DNA of 64,000 bases from Candidatus Nitrohelix vancouverensis (GTDB taxonomy: Bacteria > Nitrospinota > Nitrospinia > Nitrospinales > VA-1): NCBI GenBank assembly GCA_015698305.1, contig CP048620.1:832557-896556 (forward strand), given 5' to 3'. A model generated the notes under the pieces. That model saw only the letters and a list, made by a program, of their open reading frames with translations. It did not search any database and was not told where the DNA came from. The position numbers were made by a program, and so were the translations under genes. Below, one piece after another: positions 50,842 through 59,985 of the stretch (position 1 is its first letter; every line of letters begins with the position of its first letter).

Positions 50842-51390
50842 TCAGGAATAGGCGTTCAACTGACTTCCGCGCCCCATGCGATAAAGGAAGAGATTGCGGT
50901 CGGCGTTGACCTTGTCCGCTTGCCTGCCGGCAAAGCAGAAACGGTAGCAGACGATGCGCGCCGAAGGCTTCAACTGCCCTTCCAATAGAGGGAGAAGGCG
51001 GTCCATCGCCTGATGCGTCAGATAGAGATAAACCACGTCCGCCTGCGAGACGTCGGCGTTGAGGAAATTCTGGCGCAGGAAGCGCGTTTGCCCGGCGACG
51101 CCCGCGCGTTTGGCCAGCCATGTGGCGGACCAGACCTTGATCGGGTCGATTTCCACGCCGACGCAGTGCGCGCCGAAATCCCGCGCCGCAGAAATGGAGA
51201 CCCGCCCGTCGCCGGAGCCGAGTTCATAAAAATGCTCGCCCGCTTTCAGTTCGGAAAAATCGAGGATGCGTTGGATCGAGGCCTTGCGGAGCGGGTGCCA
51301 GGGCGAGCCGAAAAAGGCCGGAACCAGCGCGATAAGGGCGACGCCGGAAACCAAAATGAGCAGGGCGATGGATAGATAAGTGCTGAACAA
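50842..51390 (-). CDS. Membrane-anchored class I SAM methyltransferase (FAM173-like)
   Basis: This 182-residue protein has one N-terminal membrane helix (about 5-28; LSIALLILVSGVALIALVPAFFG), then a SAM-binding Rossmann fold: FYELGSGDGRVSISAARDFGAHCVGVEIDPIKV, and ADVVYLYLTHQAM. The pattern of a short helix plus this fold is like the FAM173/ATPSc-KMT lysine methyltransferases, which modify ATP synthase subunit c in mitochondria. Whether this protein does the same is unknown. It follows hemY at 62 bp on the same strand. Confidence 0.75.
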   Translation of the reverse strand: MFSTYLSIALLILVSGVALIALVPAFFGSPWHPLRKASIQRILDFSELKAGEHFYELGSGDGRVSISAARDFGAHCVGVEIDPIKVWSATWLAKRAGVAGQTRFLRQNFLNADVSQADVVYLYLTHQAMDRLLPLLEGQLKPSARIVCYRFCFAGRQADKVNADRNLFLYRMGRGSQLNAYS

Positions 51391-51528
51391 TAGGAAGTTC
51401 CGGGTGATTATTCAGGAGCGTTCAAGGATTCGGTCAGAGCCGACAGATTGCAGGTGTAAATTAGCACGAAGGCAGAGCGCTTCGCCAGAATTAGCTGAAC
51501 GCCCGGCGACCTGCTCTGCATTTTCCTG

Positions 51529-51567
51529 CAAGGGATTAGTTCGCTATTTTTCGCTTTATTGTTAAAA
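51529..51567. repeat. 39-bp direct repeat, left copy
   Basis: This is the left copy of a perfect 39-bp repeat (CAAGGGATTAGTTCGC at the start, TTATTGTTAAAA at the end). The identical right copy is at 53380-53418. The cassette lies between them. Confidence 0.95.
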
Positions 51568-51652
51568 ATAAATTTTAATTCTGTTATTTTAATGGCGTTG
51601 AATTATTGTTTTGTTAACGTCTGAAATCAAGCATATCTATAGATTGGATTTA

Positions 51653-52612
51653 ATGAAATCTTTACGCTGTATTGAAATATGTGCGGGCGCTGGAGGTCAG
51701 GCGCTTGGCTTAGAACGTGCTGGTTTTGAACCAGAAGCTCTGGTCGAGATAGATAGGCCGTGCTGTGAAACATTGAGGTTTAACCGTAGTTCTTGGAATA
51801 TTGTTGAAGAAGACTTGAAGGATTTTAAAGGTCAGCCATTTAAAGGTATCGATCTTTTGGCTGGTGGAGTGCCATGCCCACCTTTTTCTAAAGCGGGTAA
51901 ACAGCTTGGAAGAAATGATAGTCGAGATCTTTTCCCTGAGGCGCTTCGTTTAATAAATGAATGTAAACCTCGTGCTGTAATGCTCGAAAATGTTCGGGGG
52001 TTTTTAGATGCTATTTTTGAAGACTACAGGCATGGATTAAAACAGCAATTAAAAAAAATGGGCTATGAAACGGATTGGAGATTACTCAATGCTTCTGATT
52101 TTGGGGTTTCACAACTTCGTCCGCGTGTCGTGATTGTTGCAATACGAAAAGATATTGGGGAAGTTTTTTCTTGGCCAAAACCGAAAGAGCATAATCCCTT
52201 AACGGTTGGGGAGTTGCTTTATGAGCAAATGGCGTCCAGAGGTTGGAGGTTGGCAAAGAAATGGAAAAAACAGGCTGATGACATCGCTCCAACTGTTGTC
52301 GGTGGTTCTAAGAAACACGGTGGCCCAGACCTTGGTCCAACTCGTGCGCGTAAAGCGTGGGCCACATTAGGTGTGGATGGCATAGGGATAGCTAACGAAC
52401 CCCCAGAGAGAGATTTTGTTGGGGCGCCCAAATTGACAGTTCCAATGGTTGCTCGTGTACAAGGTTTTCCAGATGAATGGATGTTCCTTGGTAAAAAGAC
52501 ACCGGCATATCGGCAGGTTGGAAATGCGTTTCCTCCGCCGGTTGCTCACGCTGTCGCGGAGCAAATTTATAGATGTTTAACGGCTAGAAAAATTCATGCG
52601 GTCTCTGGATGA
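51653..52612 (+). CDS. DNA cytosine-C5 methyltransferase
   Basis: This 319-residue C5-methyltransferase has all ordered motifs: I (CIEICAGAGGQALGL), IV (GGVPCPPFSKAG with catalytic C75), VI (ENVRGF), VIII (QLRPRVVIV), a variable target region, then IX (RVQGFPDEW) and X (YRQVGNAFPPPVA). Position IV reads PCPPFS where PCQPFS is most common. The start chosen is the ATG at 51653; a TTG at 51611 would add 14 residues. It precedes an HNH nuclease gene by 12 bp, so it probably protects host DNA in a type II restriction-modification pair. The recognition site cannot be read. Confidence 0.92.
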   Translation: MKSLRCIEICAGAGGQALGLERAGFEPEALVEIDRPCCETLRFNRSSWNIVEEDLKDFKGQPFKGIDLLAGGVPCPPFSKAGKQLGRNDSRDLFPEALRLINECKPRAVMLENVRGFLDAIFEDYRHGLKQQLKKMGYETDWRLLNASDFGVSQLRPRVVIVAIRKDIGEVFSWPKPKEHNPLTVGELLYEQMASRGWRLAKKWKKQADDIAPTVVGGSKKHGGPDLGPTRARKAWATLGVDGIGIANEPPERDFVGAPKLTVPMVARVQGFPDEWMFLGKKTPAYRQVGNAFPPPVAHAVAEQIYRCLTARKIHAVSG

Positions 52613-52624
52613 AAGTTAACATTA

Positions 52625-53209
52625 ATGACTAAGAAGGTTGGGGCGAGGTCTAAGTTAAGAGACCATTTCCTTGAAAATATTGGGAAGATCATGGATTCCA
52701 ATGAATTAAGGCAAGTGGCTGGTGGAATTACAGAATGGGCAAGAAGAGTTAGAGAATTACGCACAGAAGAGGGATATCAGATACAAACACATAATGATCG
52801 AAGTGAATTAAAGCCCGGGCAATATGTTCTTTTTGACCCTAAGCCTGCTCCTGCGTTTGCGCGTACAATTTCGAAAGAAACCAGAGCTTTTGTGCTAGAT
52901 CGGAATGGGTTTACTTGTCAAATGTGTGGTGCGGCGGCGGGAGAAAACCACCCATATGATGCAAATAGAAAAACGAGGCTACATATCGGTCATATTGTAG
53001 ATAAGTCTCAAGGAGGAGCAGATGAGCCTTCGAATTTACGCGCGATTTGTTCCATATGTAATGAAGGAGCTTCGAATTTAACACTTGAGAGACCTTCAAA
53101 CTTAAAACTATTGGCTCAGGTTAGACGAGCGAAAGGAGAAGATCAGATTCAACTATTAAAATGGTTGATACAAAAGTATCCAGATAAGGTGAAAGAATTT
53201 TTAATATAA
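52625..53209 (+). CDS. HNH endonuclease, probable restriction partner
   Basis: This 194-residue protein has an HNH nuclease domain in its second half: a zinc knuckle CQMCG (C98, C101) and CSICN (C142, C145), with HIGHIVDKSQGGADEPSNLRAIC between (H120, H123, N137). The first 80 residues are helical (LRDHFLENIGKIM is one segment) and may bind DNA. Its position 12 bp after a C5-methyltransferase suggests a type II restriction enzyme; it could also be a nicking or Vsr-like repair enzyme. Confidence 0.85.
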   Translation: MTKKVGARSKLRDHFLENIGKIMDSNELRQVAGGITEWARRVRELRTEEGYQIQTHNDRSELKPGQYVLFDPKPAPAFARTISKETRAFVLDRNGFTCQMCGAAAGENHPYDANRKTRLHIGHIVDKSQGGADEPSNLRAICSICNEGASNLTLERPSNLKLLAQVRRAKGEDQIQLLKWLIQKYPDKVKEFLI

Positions 53210-53379
53210 ATGATCCTTATTATGAAGTTATTGTTAAATTAGCCTCGCCTAACTCCTTTTCCAATCTCTAAATCTCTCCACATTTTGTTCTATAGCTTTC
53301 TGCTGAGGACGAAGTATTCCATCGGTTTTCGTTTTAAAATTATAACTTAAAAAATGGGGTGGATTTCCTTTGTCCTCCA

Positions 53380-53418
53380 CAAGGGATTAGTTCGCTATTT
53401 TTCGCTTTATTGTTAAAA
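53380..53418. repeat. 39-bp direct repeat, right copy
   Basis: This copy is identical to 51529-51567. The bases that follow (TAGAATCTTTG) include a -10-like TAGAAT and then the ribosome-binding region of the CBS gene at 53453. Confidence 0.95.
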
Positions 53419-53452
53419 TAGAATCTTTGAATTTTTTCTTCGAGGGCATCGC

Positions 53453-54658
53453 ATGGATGAAATTCGCAATTATATGGAAGAGACGTTGATCTCGATCGAT
53501 CGGGAACAATCGTTGAGCGATGGATTGAAAGTATTGCAAAGCAACAGCGTCAGTTCCCTTTTGATCACTGATAATGGCAAGTACGCAGGGATATTTACCG
53601 AGACCGATCTGGCTCGGCATGTGATTGCTGAGGGCCGCAAGCTGTCCAAGATTCCAATGAGCGTTTTTTTGAACAAGCGTCTCATCACCCTGGAGGCTTC
53701 GCATTCCATGCAGGAAGCCTATGAGCGCATGCGTTCGTCGCATATTCGTCACCTGGGGGTGACGGATGGTGGGGAGTTTGTCGGCCTGCTCTCGATCAAG
53801 GATTTTGCCAATTATTATCACAACGCTTTCAACGCGGATGACAGCGAGCGCGGCGATATCGACTATTTCATGCAAAAAACGTTGGCGATCGTCTCCCCGG
53901 AACAGTCGGTGCGAGCTGTCGCGAAAACGATGAAAGAGCTGAAAACCGGCGCCGTGCTGATCGGCAATCGCGAGGTCTGTACGGGTCTGGCGACGGAGCG
54001 GCATTTACTGCAACATGTGTGTAAGGCTCTGGAGGCGGGTTACGATTCGCAAATTGGATCGATCAAGGTTCAGCCCTTCGTCTCCATTCCCTGCAAGGAA
54101 TCGATGGAGAGCGCGTATCAACTGATGCGCAAACACAATATCCGTCATCTGGCGGTTACGGACAAGCCCTCCATCGCTAACAGGAAAATTGTCGGCGTAC
54201 TCGCCACCAATGATTTTGCCAGTTACTACAGTTTCAAGGTCGCACAGGACGTCGCCGAAGAAGACAAGGTGCGTTATTACATGGAAGAAAATCTTCTCGA
54301 AATCGATTCCGAGGCGACGGTGCAGGCGGCGTCTCAACTTATGCGCGAACACAACGCGGGCGCGCTTCTGGTGAAACGGGGCGACAAGTATTCCGGGCTG
54401 GTCACGGAACGGGATTTGATTCATGGCGTTCTTGCCGAAGGCGGCAAGGCGTCCGACACAATTTCAGCGCATCAGGCAAAGCCCGTTACCATTGATACGA
54501 ACCGGTCGATGGAGGATGTGCTCTCGGCCATGCGCGACAACAATGTCCGCTATGTGATCGCGACGGAGAACAAGCGCATCAAGGGCATCGTTTCGATCAA
54601 GGACCTGGCGATTTATTTCAAACACAAATACGTTTCAGAGTCGGTTGAAAACGACTGA
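53453..54658 (+). CDS. Six-CBS (triple Bateman) protein
   Basis: This 401-residue soluble protein is a threefold internal repeat of about 133 residues, each unit holding two CBS domains. Examples are YMEETLISIDREQSLSDGLKVLQ, FMQKTLAIVSPEQSVRAVAKTMKE and YMEENLLEIDSEATVQAASQLMRE at the start of each unit, with HIRHLGVTD, NIRHLAVTD and NVRYVIATE at the ends. CBS modules bind adenosine nucleotides. There is no effector domain, so it likely acts on another protein or senses energy state. The ATG has GAGGG upstream. The R-M cassette sits directly upstream. Confidence 0.92.
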   Translation: MDEIRNYMEETLISIDREQSLSDGLKVLQSNSVSSLLITDNGKYAGIFTETDLARHVIAEGRKLSKIPMSVFLNKRLITLEASHSMQEAYERMRSSHIRHLGVTDGGEFVGLLSIKDFANYYHNAFNADDSERGDIDYFMQKTLAIVSPEQSVRAVAKTMKELKTGAVLIGNREVCTGLATERHLLQHVCKALEAGYDSQIGSIKVQPFVSIPCKESMESAYQLMRKHNIRHLAVTDKPSIANRKIVGVLATNDFASYYSFKVAQDVAEEDKVRYYMEENLLEIDSEATVQAASQLMREHNAGALLVKRGDKYSGLVTERDLIHGVLAEGGKASDTISAHQAKPVTIDTNRSMEDVLSAMRDNNVRYVIATENKRIKGIVSIKDLAIYFKHKYVSESVEND

Positions 54659-54732
54659 CTTGCAATCAGTCCAGTGGGGTATTGAATCATGAATGCTTTG
54701 CGCTTTGTCTTTTTCCATCGCGACGTTCAGAC

Positions 54733-56271
54733 ATGAGCGCGCTTGAAGAGATTGTAGAAAAAAAGCAGATGCCTTCGGTCTCCCGCCCAGAAACCTTGCT
54801 TCGTTTTATCCCTCCTTATTTTCTAGTTCTGATTTTATTATTAGCTGGCTTGCCCATTCAAGCGAAGGCGCGCGGGTTGGAATCCATTCAGGAATCCGGC
54901 GTTTTATTGTGGGGCGCCGATGCGGAAGGCGGCGCGCCCTATGTCTACGCCGACCCCAAATCGCCGGAAGAACTGGTCGGCTTTGAGGTCGAGCTGGCCG
55001 GCTTGATTGCGGAGGAACTGGGCGTCGAAGCGCGGCATGTTCAGAATGATTGGGACACCTTGCTACCGGCGCTCAAACGCGGCGATTTCGACATCGCCCT
55101 CAATGGCATTGAGTGGACGCAGGAGCGCGAGCGGAAGGTGGCGCTGACGCGATCCTATTATATCTTTTCTCAGCAGTTGACGGTCCGGCGCGATGAGCAG
55201 GACATACAATCCTTTGACGATCTGGCGGGCAAGACCGTGGCGACGCTTGGCGGCACGACGGCGCACAGCATGCTGGAGGAAGCCGGGAACATCAGCGTAA
55301 AGATTTTTTCCGGTCAGGTGGAACCTTATGAGGAACTGGCGCTGGGCCGGGTGGACGCGACCCTGCTGGATTTTCCCATCGCTCTGTACTATGGCTTGCC
55401 CAACGAACGCTTGAAATTTGCCGGGTCTCCTTTTGGCGAAGGGAGCTATGTCATCGGGGTCCGCAACGAAGATGTGGAGTTGCTGGAAGAGCTTAACGAG
55501 ATTCTGGAACGTTTGTCGGCCTCCGGTCGCCTTCGAATCTTGTATGAAAAATGGGGACTGTGGAACGACGCCCAAATCAGCCAGGGGGGAATGATTCAGG
55601 CGGCGCGGCGGCAGTCGGAAAAGGTGGATCCGGGGAACTGGGGCGGCTATGCAAGTCTTCTGCTTAAAGGCGCGGGCATGACAATCTTGCTCTCAACCTG
55701 CGCCATGACCTTGGCGATTTTCCTGGGACTGGCGCTGGTATTTTCCCGCCTGATTGGCGGCTCCCTGATGCGCGGTCTGGCTCTCGCTTATATCGAAGTG
55801 GTTCGCGGCACGCCCCTGCTGTTGCAACTCTATATGATCTATTTTGGTTTGCCTGCGCTGGGCCTGAACCTCAACGCGTTCACAGCCGCTATTCTTGCTC
55901 TGGGGATCAATTACTCCGCCTACGAAGCGGAAATTTATCGCGCGGGTATCGAGTCGATACCGCGCGGTCAAACGGAAGCGGCGCTCGCTCTGGGAATGCC
56001 AAAGACGATGATCTATTCCCGCATCCTCCTGCCTCAAGCCCTGAGAGTTGTACTGCCGCCCTCGACCAACGACTTTATCGCCCTGCTGAAAGATTCTTCG
56101 CTGGTTTCGATCATCGCCATTGTCGAGTTGACGAAGACCTTCAACATGCTGGCGGTCGCTTCGATGAACTATCTGGAGCTGGGCGTGATTACGGCGACGC
56201 TCTACCTCATGATGTCCTATCCCCTGTCGCGGCTTTCGCGGCGTCTCGAAAAAAAATTCGCGCTGGAGTGA
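54733..56271 (+). CDS. Amino-acid ABC transporter receptor-permease fusion
   Basis: This 512-residue protein fuses an extracytoplasmic amino-acid-binding domain to a HisM-type permease. After a signal/anchor helix (about 30-45) comes the SBP domain (about 50-285; GVLLWGADAEGGAPYVYAD, FEVELAGLIAEELG, DFDIALNGIEWTQERERKVALTRSYY). The permease (about 315-505) has LVFSRLIGGS and the EAA-type loop TEAALALGMPKTMIYSRILLPQALRVVLPP. I start at the ATG at 54733; a TTG at 54682 or ATG at 54769 is possible. No ATPase gene is next to it, so it must borrow one from elsewhere. Confidence 0.88.
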   Translation: MSALEEIVEKKQMPSVSRPETLLRFIPPYFLVLILLLAGLPIQAKARGLESIQESGVLLWGADAEGGAPYVYADPKSPEELVGFEVELAGLIAEELGVEARHVQNDWDTLLPALKRGDFDIALNGIEWTQERERKVALTRSYYIFSQQLTVRRDEQDIQSFDDLAGKTVATLGGTTAHSMLEEAGNISVKIFSGQVEPYEELALGRVDATLLDFPIALYYGLPNERLKFAGSPFGEGSYVIGVRNEDVELLEELNEILERLSASGRLRILYEKWGLWNDAQISQGGMIQAARRQSEKVDPGNWGGYASLLLKGAGMTILLSTCAMTLAIFLGLALVFSRLIGGSLMRGLALAYIEVVRGTPLLLQLYMIYFGLPALGLNLNAFTAAILALGINYSAYEAEIYRAGIESIPRGQTEAALALGMPKTMIYSRILLPQALRVVLPPSTNDFIALLKDSSLVSIIAIVELTKTFNMLAVASMNYLELGVITATLYLMMSYPLSRLSRRLEKKFALE

Positions 56272-56341
56272 TTTCGGCGATTTTTGCAAAAGCAGACAAG
56301 AGAATGTTCGCGGCCCTTTCTACATTGGGGGTTATAAATTA

Positions 56342-56371
56342 TTGCCATTCCGAATGCGCGTTTTATATAAT
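56342..56371 (+). promoter_or_regulatory. Promoter of the membrane-wHTH gene pair
   Basis: TTGCCA (56342-56347), an 18-bp spacer and a perfect TATAAT (56366-56371), 49 bp before the next start codon. Confidence 0.6.
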
Positions 56372-56419
56372 CAGCTATGAATTTTTAAAAGATAAGAATC
56401 AAGCAAAGGAAAATCGGCC

Positions 56420-56881
56420 ATGATGAAATTTCTGGCTTTGATCGGCTACAGTTTGGGGATCGCCTTCGATTGCTGGGCGGTAAAGGATATGATCTACGTT
56501 AATTCGGATAGCCTCATCACTCTGGAGGGGTTCCCCCTTTTTGTAGTTGCTTTATTTTCATACCTGCTCATAAGCAAGAGCCATATCATATTGTTTCCAC
56601 AGGATGCAGAAGGAATTTCAAAACTTGGAAGCAGGAGTTCATACGAAGAATATGAACTGGAAAAAGAGATTCTTCGCTATGCAAAATCCGGCAAGGGAGA
56701 ATTGACTGCGGTAGAACTCGCTGTGGATTCCAACTTTTCGGTTGAAGAAATTCAAGCGGGTCTCGATGCTCTTGTGGATATAGACGTCGCTGTTTTGAAA
56801 ATCGGCGAAAGAGATTCTCGTTGTTATAAAATCAGGGGACTGCTAAGCGAAAAAGAAAAAAATGAAGCGGTGGCTCTTTGA
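56420..56881 (+). CDS. Two-helix membrane protein with winged-helix-like tail
   Basis: This 153-residue protein has two hydrophobic helices (about 5-20 and 38-58), then a cytoplasmic winged-helix-like domain: ELEKEILRYAKSGKGELTAVELAVDSNFSVEEIQAGLD, followed by VAVLKIGERDSRCYKIRGL. The tail resembles the DNA-binding domain of small transcription factors but is tethered to the membrane. A paralogue follows 56 bp later. I do not know the family name. Membrane-bound regulation is possible. Confidence 0.7.
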   Translation: MMKFLALIGYSLGIAFDCWAVKDMIYVNSDSLITLEGFPLFVVALFSYLLISKSHIILFPQDAEGISKLGSRSSYEEYELEKEILRYAKSGKGELTAVELAVDSNFSVEEIQAGLDALVDIDVAVLKIGERDSRCYKIRGLLSEKEKNEAVAL

Positions 56882-56937
56882 AAAGGCCAGTGAATATCGA
56901 ATTTAATATGGAACACAAATTAGGATTATGCTGAATC

Positions 56938-57366
56938 ATGGATAAATTTTATTCTGTCATAACTTCATTCTTTGCTCTTGTTTGTATTTTTTTAATGATG
57001 GCGGCGGCGGGGGTGGCTTTTACTTTGGAGACCGGTATCCTAAACTCGTTATTGTTGCTTGCGGTGGCGATAGTCAACGGTTATCTGGGGATGATCATTG
57101 CGGGTGCTTCTAATGACACTTTATTTCTGCGCGACAGATTAAGATTAAGGCCCTCGGTGGAAAAAGGAATTCTTCAATTCGCCAAGTTGCGAAAGGGCAG
57201 GATAACGTCTGTTGAAATGGCGGTCGAGTTGGATTATGCAATCGAACAATCGATAAAAGATTTGAATGTTCTGGCGAATTCAGGACTTGTCCTCAGGCGC
57301 ATCGCCGCTGATGGAAGCGTGGTGTATTGTTTTCCGGGCCTGGAAACTCAAAGCGGTGAAGCCTGA
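56938..57366 (+). CDS. Paralogous two-helix membrane winged-helix protein
   Basis: This 142-residue protein has the same architecture as its upstream neighbour: two hydrophobic helices (about 8-28 and 33-55) and a winged-helix-like domain: SVEKGILQFAKLRKGRITSVEMAVELDYAIEQSIKDLN, then LVLRRIAADGSVVYCFPGL. Alignment of the cytoplasmic part to the upstream gene needs no gaps over about 60 residues (EKEILRYAKSGKGELTAVELAV versus EKGILQFAKLRKGRITSVEMAV, shown in pieces). They look like a tandem duplication that has diverged. Confidence 0.7.
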   Translation: MDKFYSVITSFFALVCIFLMMAAAGVAFTLETGILNSLLLLAVAIVNGYLGMIIAGASNDTLFLRDRLRLRPSVEKGILQFAKLRKGRITSVEMAVELDYAIEQSIKDLNVLANSGLVLRRIAADGSVVYCFPGLETQSGEA

Positions 57367-57389
57367 GAAGGACGCTTGTCTCTTCAGGA

Positions 57390-59678
57390 TCAGGTTTTCG
57401 GCAGGGTTTTGGAAATCAGCTCTTTCAGTTCGGGAATATTGATGGGTTTGGTGATATAGGAATGGAAACCACTTTGCGCGACCTGGTTGATATCCGTTTG
57501 CATGGAACCTGCGGTGAGCGCGATGATTGGAACCTTGCGCGTTTTAAAAACCGACTGCAATTGCTCGAATGCGGTCTTGCCGTTTTCTCCGGGCAGGTTG
57601 GCGTCCATTAAAATCAAGTCGAGCTCCAACGACTGGGCGGCCTGAATGCCTTCTTCTACGTTGCCTGCGGTGTACAGTTTGATTTTGGGATTCTCCGCGA
57701 AAATCTGCTTCATCAATTCAATGCTGTCGGGCGTGTTTTCAATGTAGAGGATTTTTGTTTTCGCTTCCGTTTGTCGCCCCGAATCCGGTTGGGAGCTATC
57801 GGCGCTGAGCCCTTGCGTCGATTGTGGAATATCAAAATAAAAATAACTGCCTTCGCCGACAACGCTTTCGTAGTCGATGCGTCCGCCCATCATTTCTATG
57901 AGTTGTTTCGCCACCGCGAGGTTGATGCCAGCGCCTGTGATTTCATCGTTGAAATGGCTGATGCGCGAGAAGGCCTTAAACATTTGCTTGCGGTTATCTT
58001 CAGGGATGCCGATGCCGGTGTCGCGGACGCCGACGCGAATGAAATCGCCCTCGCGCATTTCAACGCCGACGCAAACCTTTCCTCCGGGTCGGGTGAATTT
58101 GACGGCGTTGGCGATCAGGGTCGTCAGGATTTGTCGGAGCCGAGAGGCGTCGGCATGCGCGAAAAGGGGCGGTTCGAAATAGTTGTCAAATTGCAAAGTC
58201 ACTTCGCCTTCAAGCGCCCTGGGTCGTAACAGAGAGATTGCGTTGTCGACGATTTCACTCAGGTTGACGGTGTGAGGAGAGAGGGAGATTTCACCCGCAT
58301 CGAGAGCCGACAAGTCGAGAATGCCATCGACCAGTTCGAGCAATTGTTCCCCGGCGCGCAGGATACGGCTCAGATTCTCTTTTTGTTCTTCGGATTTCGG
58401 CGGTTCGTCGTCCATTTCCAGCAATTGACCGAATCCCAGTATAGAATTCAAGGGCGTGCGAAACTCATGACTCATGCGCGCCAGGAACTGGGACTTGGCC
58501 TGATTCGCCTGCTCTGCCGTCTTTTTGGCTTTAACCAGTTCTGTTTTTGCATTTTCCCGTTCGGTGATGTCCACCGCCATTTCCATAACGAGTTCAGAGC
58601 CGTCAACATCGGTGAAGGGAGCGCATACGACAAGGTAGATGCGCCCGTCCATCGCCTGCCAGGTAGAGCTTTGTTCCGTCTTGCTTTCAATTATTTTTAG
58701 GGTATCGCTTCCGTGTACCAGGGAGTAGCAGGGGTTTTTCTGAGATTCGCCAAAGCGGTCGCGGAACATTTTATTTGAAAATGGAACGCTGTGATCTTTT
58801 GCCTGTAAATGAAAACAGACCGGCAATTTATCCAGCATCGAGAAAAGTTTCTGGCGTTCTTTGAGAGCGGCATTGTGCGAGGCTTCCAGTTCCCTCGACA
58901 TGGTGTTGAAGGTCTTGGATAAAAATCCAATTTCGTTTTGCGAGCTTTCGTCCAGGCGAATGCAAAAATCACCCGCCCCCACCTTTTTAGCGGCTGTCGT
59001 TAGAGCTTCTATGGGCTTTGCCAGTTCCTTCTGAATGAGGCTGTAGAGAAAAACCAGCAGGAGGATGGCTATTCCAATAGATAATACAATCAGTAATCTG
59101 AAAAACTGGAGATGGCTTGCCAGCTCTAAATGAGTTTGTTCGATCTCTTGCAGTTCATCCGCAAGGAATTGATGAATACGTTTTTGGTAACTGCGCCCCA
59201 GCGTTTCCTCAAAAAAATTAGCGTAAGGATTGATTGAGCCGGCGCTCGGTCCGGCCAGAAAGTCTTGTGTTTTAGGCTGAAATTCCAGGTAGACCGCTTC
59301 CAGTTCCTCGATGGTTTTCAACTCGGCTTGTTCTTCGAGAAATGTTTCACGGACAAAGGCCATCTCTTCACGAGACAGGGTTTTGAGTTGCTCAAACAGA
59401 TCGAGGTTTTTTTTGTGCTGGGCTTCCAGACTCGCAGATGCGTTTTTCCCATCTAATATCTGTTCGTCCAGTTTGTGCTCCACTTCGTGAATGGCCAAGG
59501 TCAATTGATTGATCAGATAGATTTTACTCTGCGGGTACTGAAGCCGTTTTTCATAATACTCAATCTGGTCCAATATATAGAGGCCGAGAATACCGGCGGA
59601 GACGAATAGTAAAAACAGGAAGGAAAAAAACGCGATCAGCTTTTTTTTTAAACTGAGAGGGTGTCCAGTCGGGTTCAT
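57390..59678 (-). CDS. Membrane hybrid histidine kinase with receiver
   Basis: This 762-residue protein has two membrane helices (about residues 12-33 and 188-212) around a periplasmic coiled-coil sensor rich in QLTLAIHEVEHKLDEQ-type helices, then a HAMP domain and a PAS-like domain. HisKA follows with SQFLARMSHEFRTPLNSILGF, and the ATPase domain with NAVKFT, RDTGIGIPEDN and GAGINLAVAKQL. A receiver ends it (YIENTPDSIELMKQIF; phospho-Asp in LILMDANLPGENGK; lysine in SYITKPIN). The receiver has EN where DD is usual. The start at 59678 (ATG) is preferred over a TTG at 59747. It resembles the kinase at 25073. Confidence 0.92.
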   Translation of the reverse strand: MNPTGHPLSLKKKLIAFFSFLFLLFVSAGILGLYILDQIEYYEKRLQYPQSKIYLINQLTLAIHEVEHKLDEQILDGKNASASLEAQHKKNLDLFEQLKTLSREEMAFVRETFLEEQAELKTIEELEAVYLEFQPKTQDFLAGPSAGSINPYANFFEETLGRSYQKRIHQFLADELQEIEQTHLELASHLQFFRLLIVLSIGIAILLLVFLYSLIQKELAKPIEALTTAAKKVGAGDFCIRLDESSQNEIGFLSKTFNTMSRELEASHNAALKERQKLFSMLDKLPVCFHLQAKDHSVPFSNKMFRDRFGESQKNPCYSLVHGSDTLKIIESKTEQSSTWQAMDGRIYLVVCAPFTDVDGSELVMEMAVDITERENAKTELVKAKKTAEQANQAKSQFLARMSHEFRTPLNSILGFGQLLEMDDEPPKSEEQKENLSRILRAGEQLLELVDGILDLSALDAGEISLSPHTVNLSEIVDNAISLLRPRALEGEVTLQFDNYFEPPLFAHADASRLRQILTTLIANAVKFTRPGGKVCVGVEMREGDFIRVGVRDTGIGIPEDNRKQMFKAFSRISHFNDEITGAGINLAVAKQLIEMMGGRIDYESVVGEGSYFYFDIPQSTQGLSADSSQPDSGRQTEAKTKILYIENTPDSIELMKQIFAENPKIKLYTAGNVEEGIQAAQSLELDLILMDANLPGENGKTAFEQLQSVFKTRKVPIIALTAGSMQTDINQVAQSGFHSYITKPINIPELKELISKTLPKT

Positions 59679-59940
59679 TGGATAGAGCGGTTCTGAAATT
59701 GCTTTAGGATGGGCCTGGTAAAACTTTTGCACCAATAGACGCCTCAATGATAATGCATTAGGGCATTAAAAACTATTGAAAAATTGAGATATATTTAATT
59801 TATCGTTTAGTGCTTCAAGGTTTTGAGCGCGGATAGAATGGTATTGCTATTCATCCAAAATAGATGAAAACCATGAAGGGTGGGGGGTCTTTTGTTCAAT
59901 AAAAAAAGATAAAGGGTGCGCCCTATTGGGTTGAAAGAGT

Positions 59941-59967
59941 AGCCCGCGCTTTGGAAAAAGGCGGGCC
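59941..59967. terminator. Possible terminator after the Cld-family gene
   Basis: AGCCCGC (59941-59947) pairs with GCGGGCC (59961-59967) downstream of the Cld stop on the minus strand. No U-run is present. Confidence 0.35.
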
Positions 59968-59985
59968 TGTCTTCCTTTTGCCGAC

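Larger units (their letters stand above)
51529..53418. mobile_element. R-M cassette flanked by 39-bp direct repeats
   Basis: 1.9 kb containing a cytosine-C5 methyltransferase and an HNH nuclease on one strand, inside perfect 39-bp direct repeats. The DNA between the repeats is AT-rich compared with both flanks. No transposase or integrase is encoded, so movement was probably by recombination, or the segment entered by insertion with a long target duplication. Such duplications have been reported for restriction-modification genes. It has inserted upstream of the CBS gene at 53453. Confidence 0.85.
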
